From Bagarius yarrelli (lineage: Eukaryota > Chordata > Actinopteri > Siluriformes > Sisoridae), in NCBI GenBank assembly GCA_005784505.1, contig VCAZ01000019.1:186001-250000 (forward strand): DNA of 64,000 nt, in the 5' to 3' direction. Both the position numbers and the translations under genes were made by a program. Position 1 is the stretch's first letter. Every line of letters starts with the position of its first letter. The notes below the pieces were generated by a model. The model worked only from the letters and a program-made list of their open reading frames with translations. It was not told the origin of the DNA and searched no databases. Below are positions 36,368-48,310 of the stretch, in pieces.

Positions 36368-36680
36368 CCACTGAGGCAAGTAAAGTTAGAACCCAAATGT
36401 GCCGTTTATTTACAACTTTGACAAGGACAAAGAACATTAAACATAAACTAAACTATACTTGAGTTAACTTAACTTGACTTAGCTTAGCTTGAACACTAGC
36501 ACAAACCTCAACAAACTTGAATTTGACTTGAATACACTTAACATAAACAGCGGTAAAGGGGCTAAGCGCGAGCCGTCTTTGGCATGGCGTGCTTGGCACA
36601 AAGCCGTCTCTGGCATGGCAGGCTTGGCGTGTTTGCGGGTTTCCTTATCCACCAAACGCACTTTGAATTAAGGCACCGCT
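36368..36680 (-). mobile_element. LTR retrotransposon end with leader minisatellite
   Basis: 'cccactgaggcaagtaaagt' with 'agaacccaaatgtgcc' recurs at 11322-11355. It is followed by two units of the 30-bp repeat seen at 55681-55970 (agccgtctttggcatggcgt, then aagccgtctctggcatggca). Inferred to be LTR plus 5' leader of one family on the minus strand. Confidence 0.5.
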
Positions 36681-36689
36681 TAGAATTTG

Positions 36690-37785
36690 AATTGATTTCA
36701 GCCACTGCATCTTTAGCAGCTCAGATGTTGAGAGTAAATGACAACTGAAGTGTTCGTTATTACACCCAGCAAGGGTGACATTAGAAACGACAGACACCAG
36801 GTCTATGCTAAAACAGCTATGGAAATCAACAATCGTTGGAGTGGTGTTGCTCTGTGTGGCATCATTAAAACATCTGAAAATTACTTAATTTGAAAAAGAT
36901 GAAATAATTCAACGACACTGGGTGGATCTTTATAATTATATGGTGGTTGTGTGCACACACTGCCAACAGACATTTCAGTTCAAACAACTTGTAAAAGTGT
37001 GTGTCGCATGCAATGGGCTGTTTAGCACAGCCAGCAGGAGACAACATTCTCTAAAAATGTAGTAAAGGACAGCAAAAACATCTGCATAAGTAAGGGATGG
37101 TGTGATGCTCAAAATAGGGCCTGGAAGCAGAAAAATGCTGATCATAAAGCCAGCAGGCAAAATGAAGTCCAAGGCTAAAAAAGAGGGATAATGACCTGCT
37201 ATGAGAAGTAAGAGGGTGGAGCAACAACCACCATCAACCAAGGAGAGAGTAACATCCTTAAAGAAAAAAAGGGGGCAGGAATGAGAAGTTACACCATTTA
37301 TAAAGGAATATCGGGAAGAGACTTTCTCTGTAAAATAAAGAGACACCATAGCACAACATCCTCAGGGGTGCATAGAGGGAGACTGATGTCCTCAACTGAG
37401 CAAGGCGGCTTACTGACATCCTGTGTGGTCCAAAGCGAAAACTGGGTGGCATGTTAATACATCTGAAAGCCTTGATTGGTAAATGTTTTCTTTAGAGGTC
37501 AAAAGGGAGTAGGGACATCCTCAGCTTATCTTCCACAGCAGATGTGCTTAGTATGTCACAAGGAAGAAAAAGTTCCTGATAGGGAACATGTCCTTAAAAT
37601 GTTTCTGTGTGGCTTTTACCCAAGGCTTTCTTATCTGTTCAATCTATTTTGTCTTGTCAAGCATCCGACCACAAACAAGAGCCAAAAGTAACGCAAAAAT
37701 AAAAAGGTATGAAAACCAAAACCAGTAAACGCGAAGCAAAGAACATAAACTTGACAATAAGACACCTAAAAAATAGATATATATA
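36690..37785. other. No gene seen
   Basis: Open frames on the minus strand (36975-37349) are hydrophobic but have no recognisable motif. Confidence 0.35.
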
Positions 37786-38490
37786 TAAATATATAGGTGT
37801 TTCTAATCAAAGCGAAACAGAGCGCGAGATTCACTCCGTCACTCCGTAAACGGTATGTAATTTATTACAAAATAGAAAACAAAAACCTAGATAAAATAAA
37901 AAATACCCTTATTTAGGTTTTGGCAGATTGCAAGTGCAAATTTATTTACAGTAAAAACCCAACCAAACCATTAGAAACATATCTAGCACCAATAACAGCC
38001 AGCCCTATAAGCCGTATCAACAAACAGCATGGTAACACAACAGAATCAAGACCAAGACACACTGAAACACAGGGGTATATATACACAAACCCAATCGGAA
38101 AAACCTATTAAACCAAATGAGAATAGAGAACACAGTAGAGAACACAGTAGAGAACACAAGTAAACAACCAATTACAATACAGTGGGTAAAACACATGACA
38201 AGACTTACTAGACAATCACATAACACACAAAAAAACCACATAGCCAACAAAGTGTTATCATAATCGGCATGGTTGCCATCTGGTGGTCTGGTGGGGTAAA
38301 GTCCCAAAGTAAATACTTTATCTCTGAAAATGCTTCTTTTTTTTTTAACTTTTACTAGTACTTCTACACATACTAATAGTAATTCTGCTGCTATTCCTAT
38401 TAAATATTTAATTTTAAACTATACTGAAATGTTTTAGTGAATTTTTTACATGCACATTTATTCTTTTTAACACATCTTTTTTTTAACATC
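37786..38490 (-). mobile_element. Gypsy-type LTR, probably solo
   Basis: On the minus strand it starts TGTTAAAAAAAAGATG, passes a 'gggactttaccccaccag' block, a TATA-like 'tgtatatataccc', and an 'aataaattacataccg' block resembling a polyadenylation region, as LTRs do. A 12-bp unit (agagaacacagt) is tandemly repeated near 38128-38160. No pol remnant follows. Family assignment to Gypsy is from general resemblance to fish LTRs. Confidence 0.5.
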
Positions 38491-39000
38491 TGTAGTGTAA
38501 AAGAATCAGTGGGTGGGTTTTTAAATCGTGGGGCAGTGGAACAGGCTGTTTATGTACTCATTCCTAATCCCCCCCCCTCCACCTGATAATACTCTCTCTC
38601 TTTCTCTCGTTCTCTCTCTCTCTGTCTCTCTCGCTTGCTCAAAACCCCTTCTTCCTTTTTTTCTCGCCATACTCTAACAATAATAGCGGAAACATATGCT
38701 CCCTCTCTCCCTTTTGCTACCTTTGACATCATAATTCTGAGCTGCTGGGTCCAGCAGGAGGGTGAGGGACACATGGTAAACTCCACAAAGAACTTACTCT
38801 GATTTTTCTCATTTCTCTTCCTCCCATTTTCCCTTTCTCCCTCTTTTCTGTTCCTTATGTACCTCTGTCAGCTGTCCTTTTTTTTAACAACTTAGTTTTC
38901 TCTGTTGTCTCTCATATTTATTATGTACAAACTGCTCAATTTCTGTTTGCTATAGCAGAAAACCTTCTTTGTTTTCTTTCTTTCTCAGTTGTATTCCTGC

Positions 39001-39064
39001 ACATTTATCTCTTTGTTCAGCGATAAACTTAAAAGGGTTAATAGCTGAACAAAGAGGCAAATGT
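39001..39064. repeat. Perfect-looking hairpin
   Basis: Arms 39001-39021 and 39044-39064 are complementary at 19 of 21 positions (core ctctttgttcagc), with a 22-base loop. No poly-T run follows at once. Confidence 0.7.
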
Positions 39065-39084
39065 TCCACTTTCACACTGATTCG

Positions 39085-39284
39085 ACAGATTCGTCAAAAA
39101 AAAGATGCTTTTATATGAATAAATGTGCATTTTAATGTTGTACTAAAACATTACAGTATGATTTAGAATAAAACATTCAAGAGGAGTAGCGGCAGAAGTA
39201 GTACAAGCGAAAGTCATATAAAAATGCAGTGTTTAGTGTGGGACTTTACCCCACCAGGCCTCCAGAGGGCAACCATACCGATTA
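39085..39284 (+). mobile_element. Inverted partial copy of the LTR at 37786-38490
   Basis: Reverse complement of 38261-38490; the best stretch, 39241-39284 against 38261-38304, matches at 40 of 44 bases. Oriented head to head with its partner across about 600 bases. Its right part is cut by an L2 tail. Confidence 0.75.
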
Positions 39285-39292
39285 CGATAACT

Positions 39293-39356
39293 CAATTCAG
39301 TTCAATTCAATTTTTCAATTCAGTTTTATTTGTATAGCGCTTTTTACGATTCTTTT
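39293..39356 (-). mobile_element. Very short L2 tail with target duplication
   Basis: 'tcaattcagttcaattcaat' and 'ttatttgtatagcgcttttt', the reverse of the L2 3' end. The flanks both read ttacgataac (about 39283-39292 and 39357-39366), a 10-bp target duplication. Confidence 0.75.
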
Positions 39357-39366
39357 TTTACGATAA

Positions 39367-40062
39367 CGATTCTTTTTGTTCTTTAGAGTCTTCTGTATTC
39401 CCCGAACCTAAAAGTTAAGGTGTCAGACTTGTATTTTAACTGAATCACTAAATTAACATACAACTTGTGTGTGTGAAAGACTTGGGGACCTAACAGACAT
39501 TTTAAATATATTAAAGACTGAAAATGTGAGTAAGGGCTAAAATGAACAAAACCAAGGTTCAAATACAAGGCAAAAAAAAAAAACTATACAAAAAAGAGAA
39601 ATAAAAATAGTTGCAGGCTGTTTGCAAAAGTATGTAAGAATTTATGTTAAGTATGTAAAAAAGTTATAAAATAAATTTTATTTTGGCTTTGTCAATAATA
39701 CATTATTTAGATACAGTATAATGATATTGCTGCTCTGGTTCACAATTTCCATGCAGTTAAACAGTAAAACTAATAAATTAACCACACACCTATTAAAAAC
39801 GTATTTAAACATAGACTCCTTTATGGTTTACATGTGGAGGTAAATGCTAAGTGCATTATACATGCTGACAATTTAAAAGTAATAATTCACTTAGCATAAT
39901 AATTTTATTATGACATTTTCCCTAAACACATCATTTTCTTGTGTCAGGACCAGGAAGCACATTTAAAGAGTTTACTCTGTGACCCTCATATTAAAGTCAT
40001 AATCTTAGTTTAACACAGAAAATACAAAACACAGATTTTGTTTTTGATATTTTTTTTGGAAC
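39367..40062. other. AT-rich, no gene seen
   Basis: No family recognised. Confidence 0.35.
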
Positions 40063-40064
40063 TA

Positions 40065-41443
40065 CACTGCTCAAAAAAATAAAGAGAACACTAAAATAAC
40101 ACATCCTAGATCTGAATGAATGAAATATTCTTATTAAATACTTTGTTCTTTATATAGTTGAATGTGCTGACAACAAAATCACACAAAAATTATCAATGAA
40201 AATCAAATTTATTTATTTGGAGTCACACTCAAAATTGAAGTGGAAAGACACATACAGGCTGATCCAACTTTGATGTAATGTCCTTAAAACAAGTCAAAAT
40301 GAGACTACAACGCCTGGGCATGCTCCTGATGAGGTGGCGGATGGTCTCCTCCCAGACCTGGACTAAAGCATCTGCCAACTCCTGGACAGTCTGTGGTGCA
40401 ACGTGGCGTTGGTGGATGGAGCGAGACATGATGTCCCAGATGTGCTCAATTGGATTCAGGTCTGGGGAACGGGCGGGCCAGTCCATACCATCAATGCCTT
40501 CGTCTTGCAGGAACTGCTGACACACTCCAGCCACATGAGGTCTAGCATTGTCTTGCATTAGGAGGAACCCAGGGGCAACCGCACCGGCATATGGTCTCAC
40601 AAGGGGTCTGAGGATCTCATCTCGGGACCTAATGGCAGTCAGGCTACCTCTGGCGAGCACATGGAGGGCTGTGCGGCCCTCCAAAGAAATGCCACCCCAC
40701 ACCATTACTGACCCGCTGCCAAACCGGTCAAGCTGGAGGATGTTGCAGGCAGCAGAACGTTCTCCACAGCGTCTCCAGACTCTGTCACGTCTGTCACATG
40801 TGCTCAGTGTGAACCTGCTTTCATCTGTGAAGAGCACAGGGCGCCAGTGGCGAATTGGAGTCTGTTTCTGACTGTTTGAGCAGACACATGCACATTTGTG
40901 GCCTGCTGGAGGTCATTTTGCAGGGCTCTGGCAGTGCTCCTACTGTTCCTCCTTGCACAAAGGCAAAGGTAGAGGTCCTGCTGCTGGGTTGTTGCCCTCC
41001 TAAGCCTCCTCCATGTCTCCTGATGTACTGGCCTGTCTCCTGGTAGCGCCTCAATGCTCTGGACACTACGCTGACAGACGCAGAAAACCTTCTTGCCACA
41101 GCTCGCATTGATGTGACATCCTGGATGAGCTGCACTACCTGAGCATTGAGTGTGGGTTGTCCGTCTCATGCTACCACTAGAGTGAAAGCACCGCCAGCAT
41201 TCAAAAGTGACCAAAACATCAGCCAGAAAGCAGAGGAACTGAGAAGTGGTCTGTGGTCACCACCTGCAGCACCACTCCTTTATTGGGGGTGTCTTGCTAA
41301 TTGCCTATAATTTCCACCTGTTGTCTATTCCATTTGCACAACAGCATGTGAAATTGTTTGTCAATCAGTGTTGCTTCCTAAGTGGGCAGTTTGATTTCAC
41401 AGAAGTGTGACTGACTTGGAGTTACATTGTGTTGTGAGCAGTG
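40065..41443 (-). mobile_element. Tc1-like transposon, third family, copy 1
   Basis: Begins CACTGCTCAAAAAAATAAAG with TA on both sides (40063-40064, 41444-41445). The right inverted repeat has lost about 20 bases and ends GTGAGCAGTG. This is the widely distributed fish Tc1 family that starts CACTGCTCAAAAAA. Transposase on the minus strand starts about 41169 (MRRTTHTQ); helix-turn-helix SMRAVARRFSASVSVVSRAL; RALQNDLQQATNVHVSAQTV; then LFTDESRFTLSTCDRRDR, LLMQDNARPHVAGV and ARSPDLNPIEHIWDIMSRSI. All three DDE acidic residues are present, but frameshifts near the start and at the GGG stretch (about 41010), a deletion near 40855 and loss of the last codons make it inactive. Confidence 0.92.
40250..41169 (-). 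pseudogene. Tc1 transposase pseudogene, copy 1
   Basis: Longest intact piece is 40229-40837: the catalytic domain with TDESRF, MQDNARPH and SPDLNPIEHIW (residues aligned with DDE). The N-terminal DNA-binding part spans two other frames. The deletion near 40855 removes the linker between HTH and catalytic domain. Cut-and-paste transposases of this family act as nuclear DNA-binding nucleases. Compare copy 2, which lost a different region. Confidence 0.85.
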
Positions 41444-41509
41444 TAGTTAGATTTAATGTGGATCACATATACATCTGTCCCAATCTGTAAGTTGGCGACA
41501 ACGGGCAAT

Positions 41510-41710
41510 ACAGGCATTTACCTTTACAGCATTTGGCAGATGTACTCATTTAGAGGGACTTACATTTATCTCTTTATACATCTGAATCTGAGCAATTGGG
41601 GGTTAGCGCCTTTGCTCAGGGGCCCAACAGTGGCAACTTGGTGGTACTGGAAATGAAACCCTCATCTTCCAATTAGCAGTCCAAGACCTTAACCACTGCG
41701 TTACCATTTT
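41510..41710 (-). repeat. tRNA-derived-type SINE copy
   Basis: 'acagcatttggcagatgtac', 'ttgctcaggggcccaacagt', 'cttggtggtactgg' and 'ccttaaccactgcgttacc'. Same family as 52951-53130. Confidence 0.75.
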
Positions 41711-42159
41711 TTCTAGTGTGTTTATCTGTGCCCTAGATACATTTTAGGCTCGGATACACACTTGTGCTGTGTTGTATGTTTGGGAGTGGAGCATGCACTA
41801 TTAGCTTTTGAGGAGGCTGGCTGCGAGCATTACAAAATTTTTTAAAGTGGTTACCCTGCTTTTACTAGTCATTGTGGCTCAAGTCCTGATGCCGCTGAGG
41901 CAGAGCAGAGGCAATGTCAGGAGGCTTACAAACAGATCTAGTGAAAAAAATATGAGATAAGCGTAGTCCATTCCCACTACCTTTTCCCCCCCCCACGAAG
42001 AGACCCAACAACACATATTGTCTTCCTTCTTTTCACTAAGTTATGAAGGTCCAGAAATAAGACCTGAATGAAGGCAGGGTTATGGAACCTGACATATCAA
42101 GAACTGCATCGAGCCACAGACTTGTCTCTCTGAGCTGTCAAAAAATATATATATATATA

Positions 42160-42418
42160 TATTATTCAATACATTGTCATTGTGCAAGGTACATGTACAG
42201 AGCCAATGAAATGCATTTTTCACATATCCCATCTTAGTAAGTTGGGGTCAGAGCACAGGGTCAGCTATGATACAGTGCCCCTGGAGCAGGAAGGGTTAAG
42301 GGTCTTGCCCAAGGACCCAACAGTGGTTGACTTGCCGGAGGTGGGGCTTGAACCCAGGTGTTTCTGGTCTTCAGATTAACAATGCAGCACCTTAACCATT
42401 TGAGCCACCCTGCCCCCC
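42160..42418 (-). repeat. SINE-like repeat with preceding LINE tail
   Basis: 'attgtcattgtgcaaggtac' resembles the end of a LINE with (TATTC)n tail (compare 63735-63780), followed by 'gttggggtcagagcacaggg' and 'caccttaaccatttgagcca' as at 30737-30905. Confidence 0.6.
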
Positions 42419-42419
42419 A

Positions 42420-44940
42420 AAAAAAAGATAGCTAGAGCATTCGTTTTCTCCATGGCAGCCATGATGGCTACAGAGCGAGACCTATAGTTGAGCATGTCTG
42501 GCATAGAGAACAAGAACTGAGCTTTTCTCCTGGCCTCTTCAAATACACAGTATAATCCATCGAGAGGTTCCAGAAGGCATACAAACAATTGGCAGTGATT
42601 AAGAAATAGCTGCCCCTCCACTTCCAGTTACAAGAAGATGTGTAGCGAAATGGCCAAATATCTGGCTCCTCATACAGACTAGTGGCCAAAATATCTGGCT
42701 CCTCATACAGACTAGTGCAGAAGCATTTACACCCCACTAAGGGTGGAGTTGTCAAAGCAGCATTCGCAAAGGGGAGGAAGATGAGTTTGTGGACTGTCAC
42801 CCTCCCCAAAACCCAGGAAGAGTTGTCCCCCCAGTAAGTGCATTCTGGCTTCCACAGCCGATACTTCATAGAAGTATAGGAATTCCAGGAAGAAGGAGGG
42901 GTTGCATTCGATCCTAGATTTACTGTACACCGATTAAATAAGACTATCAGATGGCTCCAGTTTAAAATGCTGACCGTCAAGCAGGTCGCCTCACAACTCA
43001 GATCCAAAAACTGGTTTGTTACAATAGACCTCAAAGACACATACTTTGATATCCATTCTTAAGGTTTGCTTCTGAGGGTAAAGCATTTCAGTACCATTTT
43101 TTGTTGACCTCTCTCTGTCACCTCTCACAAACTGTGACTGCAGGGCACCCACATTATAAATAACATAGATGACTGGCTGATAGTAGCTTGATCATGTCTA
43201 TAAGCGTTTCAAAATCGAGATGTTGTTCTTGCTCATATTCAGGAACCTCCTAGCCTCAATGCCATATAGAGCATATTAGCTCAGACTATAATCTTTCTAG
43301 AGGTCATCTGGAATTCAGTCACAATTCTGGCCACGTTTACTTAAGCTCAAGTTGACTCGAAATTTGTGACTGTGTAGGAAAGGGGCAGTCATTCACTGTC
43401 AGTTTCAAAAGCTACTAGCCAACGTGATTCTTCTGGCCCGCTGCACATGAGTTTGCTACAATGGTGGCTCAAAACCAAGGGTTTTTCTCTAAGGGGAAAT
43501 CCACTCTGAAAAATCAAGGTTTTGTGGGATGCCTTAATGGCTTAGATGTATAGAGGAGCCATTGGTTCCTGGTGCAAAGTCTGGAATTGGGGCTCTATGT
43601 CATGTAATGGGTATGATGGATTCTTTCCTAACAGGCTGAGGAGCAGTCATGAGTGGAAGCTATACCAATGGTGTGTGGAAAGAATCTTATTTCTCCTGGC
43701 ACATTAACTGTCTGGAGATGCTTGCAGTGTTTCTAGCATTAAAGCACTTCTTACCAGACGTGAGCAACCAGCATGTGTTAGTAAGCACAGACAAATGGTC
43801 GCATACATCAATCACTAGGTGTGTCTAGGTTTGTGCTTACTTTACAAGGTCTTTCAGTCAACTCAGGAAAAACTTTGATGAGAGACATACCTGGGTCCAT
43901 TAATCAGATGGCTCCCTAATTCAAGTAAGGGGTTGAGGCCCGAGGAATGAAGAGTCCACCCTGATGTGCTGGAACTTCTATGAAAATGTTTTGGCAGAGT
44001 AAAAGTGAACCTGTTCATGTCCTGGAGCAAGTTAACCAGGACGAGGTTGGTAGCCCTGTTCTGGCTGGTTCTAGCTTTGTTCTCAGACCAAGTATTTTTC
44101 TTAGACGGTGAACTTTTTGAGATACCCGAGGAGAGATCTTCTATTGCAACCAGGGGGTGTCCTTATGCACCTTCACCCAAAGTTATGAAAGCTTCAATTT
44201 AGAGCTCCCACCACAAGAAAACTCTATGCCCTAAAATTAAACCTTTTCATCTTTTTATATAGACAAAAGCAGAAAGACCAAGTTAACTGTATGTTTCTCT
44301 GCAGGGCTAGCACCTTTCACCCTGAAGATACTGGCACTGGAGAGACTATTTGAACCCTAATACAATCTTCTGGAAAAGGCACCAGCTCTTCTCTGTTAAG
44401 AGGATTGTTGATATGCGGATCCACTGACCTTCAGGCCTTCTGTTGTTCTCCCTTCCAGGGCGGCGGAGACCCAGGAAAAGTTAAACCTTTTATGCCTAGT
44501 ACAATATTTATGTCCACTAAGCTGCCCTATGGAGAAGGTCAAACCAATTATAGTCCTGTTTTGGTTTTCCCAGAAAGGGCCACAAAAAGTTTCAGACTAA
44601 AAGCAGATTGGTTGTTACCAGATTAAGCCTATTGGCCTTAGGCCAATTGACTTAAAAGTGGAGTCTCCTATAGCTTAGGCCACTGGACTCCTAAGCACTG
44701 ACTTTGGGGGGTATCTATACCGGATAATTGTAAGGCAGCAGGATGGGTCCTCTCCGCACACATTTGCCTGGTTCTATAACTTGGACCTGTCTGAAACCTC
44801 AGGAGCCAGGGTCCTTGCAAGGCTCCCACACACACAAAGGAAACAGTAGTATAGCACTATGGCAGCGTGAGCATCTCATTCACAAAGCGTCTCGATGCAG
44901 CGTGAGCTTCTGAAGGGAAATGCGTCTTAAGGATAGATTC
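42420..44940 (+). mobile_element. DIRS-like retrotransposon, degenerate
   Basis: RT begins near 42900 (FTVHRLNKTIRWLQFKML), then FVTIDLKDTYFDIHS at 43015-43060, IDDWLIVA near 43165, and LLQWWLKTKGFSLRGNPL near 43450-43500. RNase H-like parts, a WHINCLEML-like segment near 43690 and VHPDVLELL near 43960 follow in the order of fish DIRS1 elements. These use a tyrosine recombinase, and I could not locate that domain clearly; the C-terminal part at 44000-44800 is too decayed. Frames are broken everywhere. It ends at an inverted-repeat element (44945-45160) of a kind associated with these elements. Confidence 0.7.
42645..42718. repeat. 33-bp direct duplication
   Basis: 'gtggccaaaatatctggctc' through 'acagacta' occurs twice almost without change, head to tail. 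It lies in the DIRS region. Confidence 0.8.
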
Positions 44941-44944
44941 GTAT

Positions 44945-45160
44945 GTTACCCTGGTTTCCAGAGGAAACAAGACGCTGCGTCACCTGTTTAAAAACTCTAG
45001 TGTTACTGTCTGGCTGAATGTGAGCTTACCGCGACTCAGGTTGTATAGCATTACTTCCTGGTTAATGACCTCATCCGCCTGTGACATGATGCATAACGCA
45101 GAAAGCGACGCAGGCATAACAGCGCCACCTAGTCTCGTTCCATACGAAAACCAGGGTTAC
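44945..45160. mobile_element. Short element with 29-bp inverted ends
   Basis: GTTACCCTGGTTTCCAGAGG at the left pairs with the complement of CCATACGAAAACCAGGGTTAC-type sequence at 45132-45160. Internal repeats of gacgctgcgtc / agcgacgcagg type. In fish this sequence type is linked to DIRS termini or to related non-autonomous elements. Confidence 0.6.
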
Positions 45161-45351
45161 ATTACGTAAAACGTAACCAAGTAAACGTTTTTTCCATGTG
45201 TGTCTAAACAGTATTATTTGTTTACTGCAAACAAGAAACGTTGGTGTGTGTGTCTAACATCCCCTAAATTTGTTTCTGGAAATAAAGTCTGGTAAATCCA
45301 TGCCTAAAATCATTGCTAAAAAAGTTCTAAACAGGAAAACCATAAGTAAGA

Positions 45352-45508
45352 GAAGGTAATAAGTAAACTAAAGAAGAAAAGGAAAAGTAGTAAGAAAGAA
45401 AATAGAAAGAAGAAAGAAAGAGAACAGAAAGAAAGAAAAGAAGAAAGAAAATATAGAAAGAAAGAAAGAAAAGAAGGGAGAAGAAAGAAAGAAAAGTTTG
45501 AAGTTCAA
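45352..45508. repeat. (GAAA)n purine tract
   Basis: Nearly all A and G, with GAAA and AAGA units. The Phe/Leu-rich minus-strand frames arise from this. Confidence 0.9.
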
Positions 45509-45509
45509 A

Positions 45510-48057
45510 TAATGGTACCCAGAGTTGCTTTTTCATCCTAAAGCTCTGTGTACAGTCAGAGTGAAGTCCTCAGAAAAAACTTCCTGGTTTCTGGAGTAAA
45601 ACACACAGCTGTTCTGGTTGTACGACCCGTACAAAAGACCGTACCAAAGGGGGAGGTTTTTAAAAGCTGGAAAAAAACCTCCTCCGACATTTCCATTAGT
45701 CCGCCATAAATCATGGAGGAAGCTTCCAGACACCCATTAGTGGTGAAAGAAAAAAGTGGGTAAGATGGAACAAAAAAATTGCAAAAGTATAAAATGTGGA
45801 ATAGCTAATTAAAAATTAATAGCTATTTGTGTAAAACTATGTGGAAATAAAATAAGTCATAATTATAAGTAAAACTTTGTTGGAAAAGGCAAAATAGTAC
45901 ACTACTAATAAAAACTGCGTGGCTGGGTAAAAAGGGATGAGGATTTTTAAAAGAAAAACCTCCCACATTTGTCCATGAACCCAGACAGTTTTGGCCAAAA
46001 GTGTGATAAAAGTAAAGATCCGCAAACAACTTATGACTATTGTGTAATAAACTGTGTATATTTATAAAACTATTTTTTTGGAAAAAAAAATAAACAAACT
46101 ATTTAAACAAAGCTTCAGTAAGTGATTATTATTAACACATTTTATATTTAACATGGACAGTTTAAAAGTGTGATAAAAGTAAAACTCCGAACACACTTTT
46201 GGTTTTTTGGTTTGTTGTTATATACAGAACACAAGTGATGTGTTGGGTAATATATATTTACAATTTATAATATAAACTAGATATATTTAGATAATAGTAG
46301 TACATAAGCGCAGACCTGCAAACCTGGTCTTATATGCCAGTGTGGACAGCTGTGTCAGCAACTATTGCAGAAGGACAGTTAACAGCAGCATCTCAAAACA
46401 GTAGTGAAAATCCTAGACAATTTATCAGTCCCTGTCTAATAATAAAGGCAATAGAGGGACAACATGGTAAGGGGGTGAATTTTCAGTTCTTCGCTTGCCG
46501 AATACTAGATAAAAGTGGCCTCAATGTGAAAAAAACCAAAAGGTGATATACTGAGCAAAAGGGCAATTTGGACAGACTTTTAGACATCTTTTAAGTAAAA
46601 GCTTGACTAATATCTCTAGCAATCGAACAAGAGAGCCCAAAAGGCTCTTAAATTACCAGTAGAGCTAACTATAATTACAAGCTGTCACACAAAAAGAAAG
46701 TGTATGAGGTCTACCATGTCTAGAAGCTAAACAGAACGAAAGATCTTTATACGTTGTGACTTTGTTAAAGGTTTTTGTTATGAATAAAACTAATATTAGT
46801 AATAGTTAAAAGTGGGGAATCTGTCATTTTCAACTGACCAAAACAATGATTTAGTGACCAAAACTATTTGACAAATCTGTTTATAATTACATATAATATC
46901 TATTAAAAGGTTTAATATCATACAGAATCAGTTTCTGTTATTTTAGCTATTTGGGTAGTGGAAGAACAACAATTGTGTGTTGAGTTTACACTATGATGAA
47001 TGACACTAGAGGGACACTAATACCTCTACCAGATATCCACTTCCCAACATACACACACACACAAACCCACACACACACACACACATCCCTATACATAAAG
47101 TGCCTATATAGACACGCAGGTTAAATGTCAAAATTACTCTTTAACATAGATATAATTTTATATAAACCTAATACCAACCAAAAATTCAAATTGTTGTGTC
47201 AAACAGCGTGAGAGAGAAAGAGAAAAGGGGGTTGTGGAAGACCAAAAAGCTTCATGTTGCACCACAGATGGAGGGATGTTTTCCAACTGACTCATCCTAG
47301 ACTAAGTAAGCTCATTCTGGGACTCCCAACCCCCTCTTTTTATACAAACTTCATCTGTTAAGGAAATCTTAACTGTCAGAATAAATGAGCAGGAAAATAT
47401 TTTGGAAATGTTTTTTATAGATAGTATGTCGTTTAATGTCTGCAAATGATCATTTATAGGGTTCACTGGCACTTTCTGTATAATTGATCTCTCCCACACC
47501 AACATATACACAGTGTAGCTTTCTGAAGTCCATATAAAGAAGAATACCTGATCACGTCACTCTGGAAATATCTAAAAAACAGAAGTTCTTTTATTAGTCA
47601 GGGTATACACTGCAAGGTACTCATTAACTTACAACAAACAAACAAATAATCCAATTGAAATAATTCAAAACTTTCTTCCAAAAAGTAAATCAGAAGCTAA
47701 ATGTTGTGTTTGGTTTTTAGTAAACCTGAGCTAATCTACCTCAATTCTTTGTGTTTTGACCAAGTGGGTTTCCCCAGTGCTTCAGATCACTTGAATTGTT
47801 CGTTTTCTGACTAGAAGATCTTTGATGAAGCTGCTTATTTGGTTTAACGTCACTGCTGCCTTTTGCACTGAATTTCTTTTTCATAGCTCTTTTTTCCATA
47901 TCCCACACTATCTAGATTTTTATTTTGTTACCTGGCCTTTAACTCTATCCAAAGTGCATACTGATTTTGTCTTCTGTTTTTAACATGATGCTTACTTTCT
48001 GTTCCAAATTAGAACCCTAGAGTTAGCTGAAAGGCAAGGATTATACACAGCTGTGAC
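45510..48057. other. Unassigned region
   Basis: At 45647-45684 a 'gggaggtttttaaaagctgg' segment pairs with 'aaaaaaacctcc' (hairpin). A 'gtgtgataaaagtaaa' word recurs at 45999 and 46168. A 70-codon frame at 46334-46546 has no motif. An imperfect (CA)n lies at 47046-47085. No gene can be named. Confidence 0.35.
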
Positions 48058-48079
48058 TATATATATATATATATATATA
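48058..48079. repeat. (TA)n microsatellite
   Basis: About ten TA units just left of a tandem repeat. Confidence 0.9.
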
Positions 48080-48089
48080 GCCTTGGCTC

Positions 48090-48310
48090 TGGCCCACTTA
48101 GCCCACACTTTGGGCTAACTGTGGGCAACCTTACTCTACTTACTGTGGGCAGCCCGCACTAAGCACACACTAACTGTGGGCAACCTCACTCTACTTTCTG
48201 TGGGCAGCCCACACTAAGCGAACACTAACTGTGGCCGGTCATACTCTACTGTGAACAGCCTACACTTAGCCCACATTTTGGGCTGACTGTGGGCAGTTAG
48301 ACAGAAGTGT
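48090..48310. repeat. Minisatellite of about 50 bp
   Basis: About four worn units around 'cccacactaagcacacacta', 'actgtgggcaacctcactct' and 'actttctgtgggcag'. Unit lengths vary (38-55). Non-coding. Confidence 0.75.

Noticed and set aside
36975..37349. Multi-span membrane protein on the minus strand
   Set aside because: Hydrophobic by composition; no motif, no exon signals.
40278..41046. Plus-strand frames antisense to the Tc1 transposase
   Set aside because: Shadows of the conserved minus-strand coding sequence.
45327..45536. Phe/Leu/Ser-rich frame on the minus strand
   Set aside because: Comes from the (GAAA)n tract.
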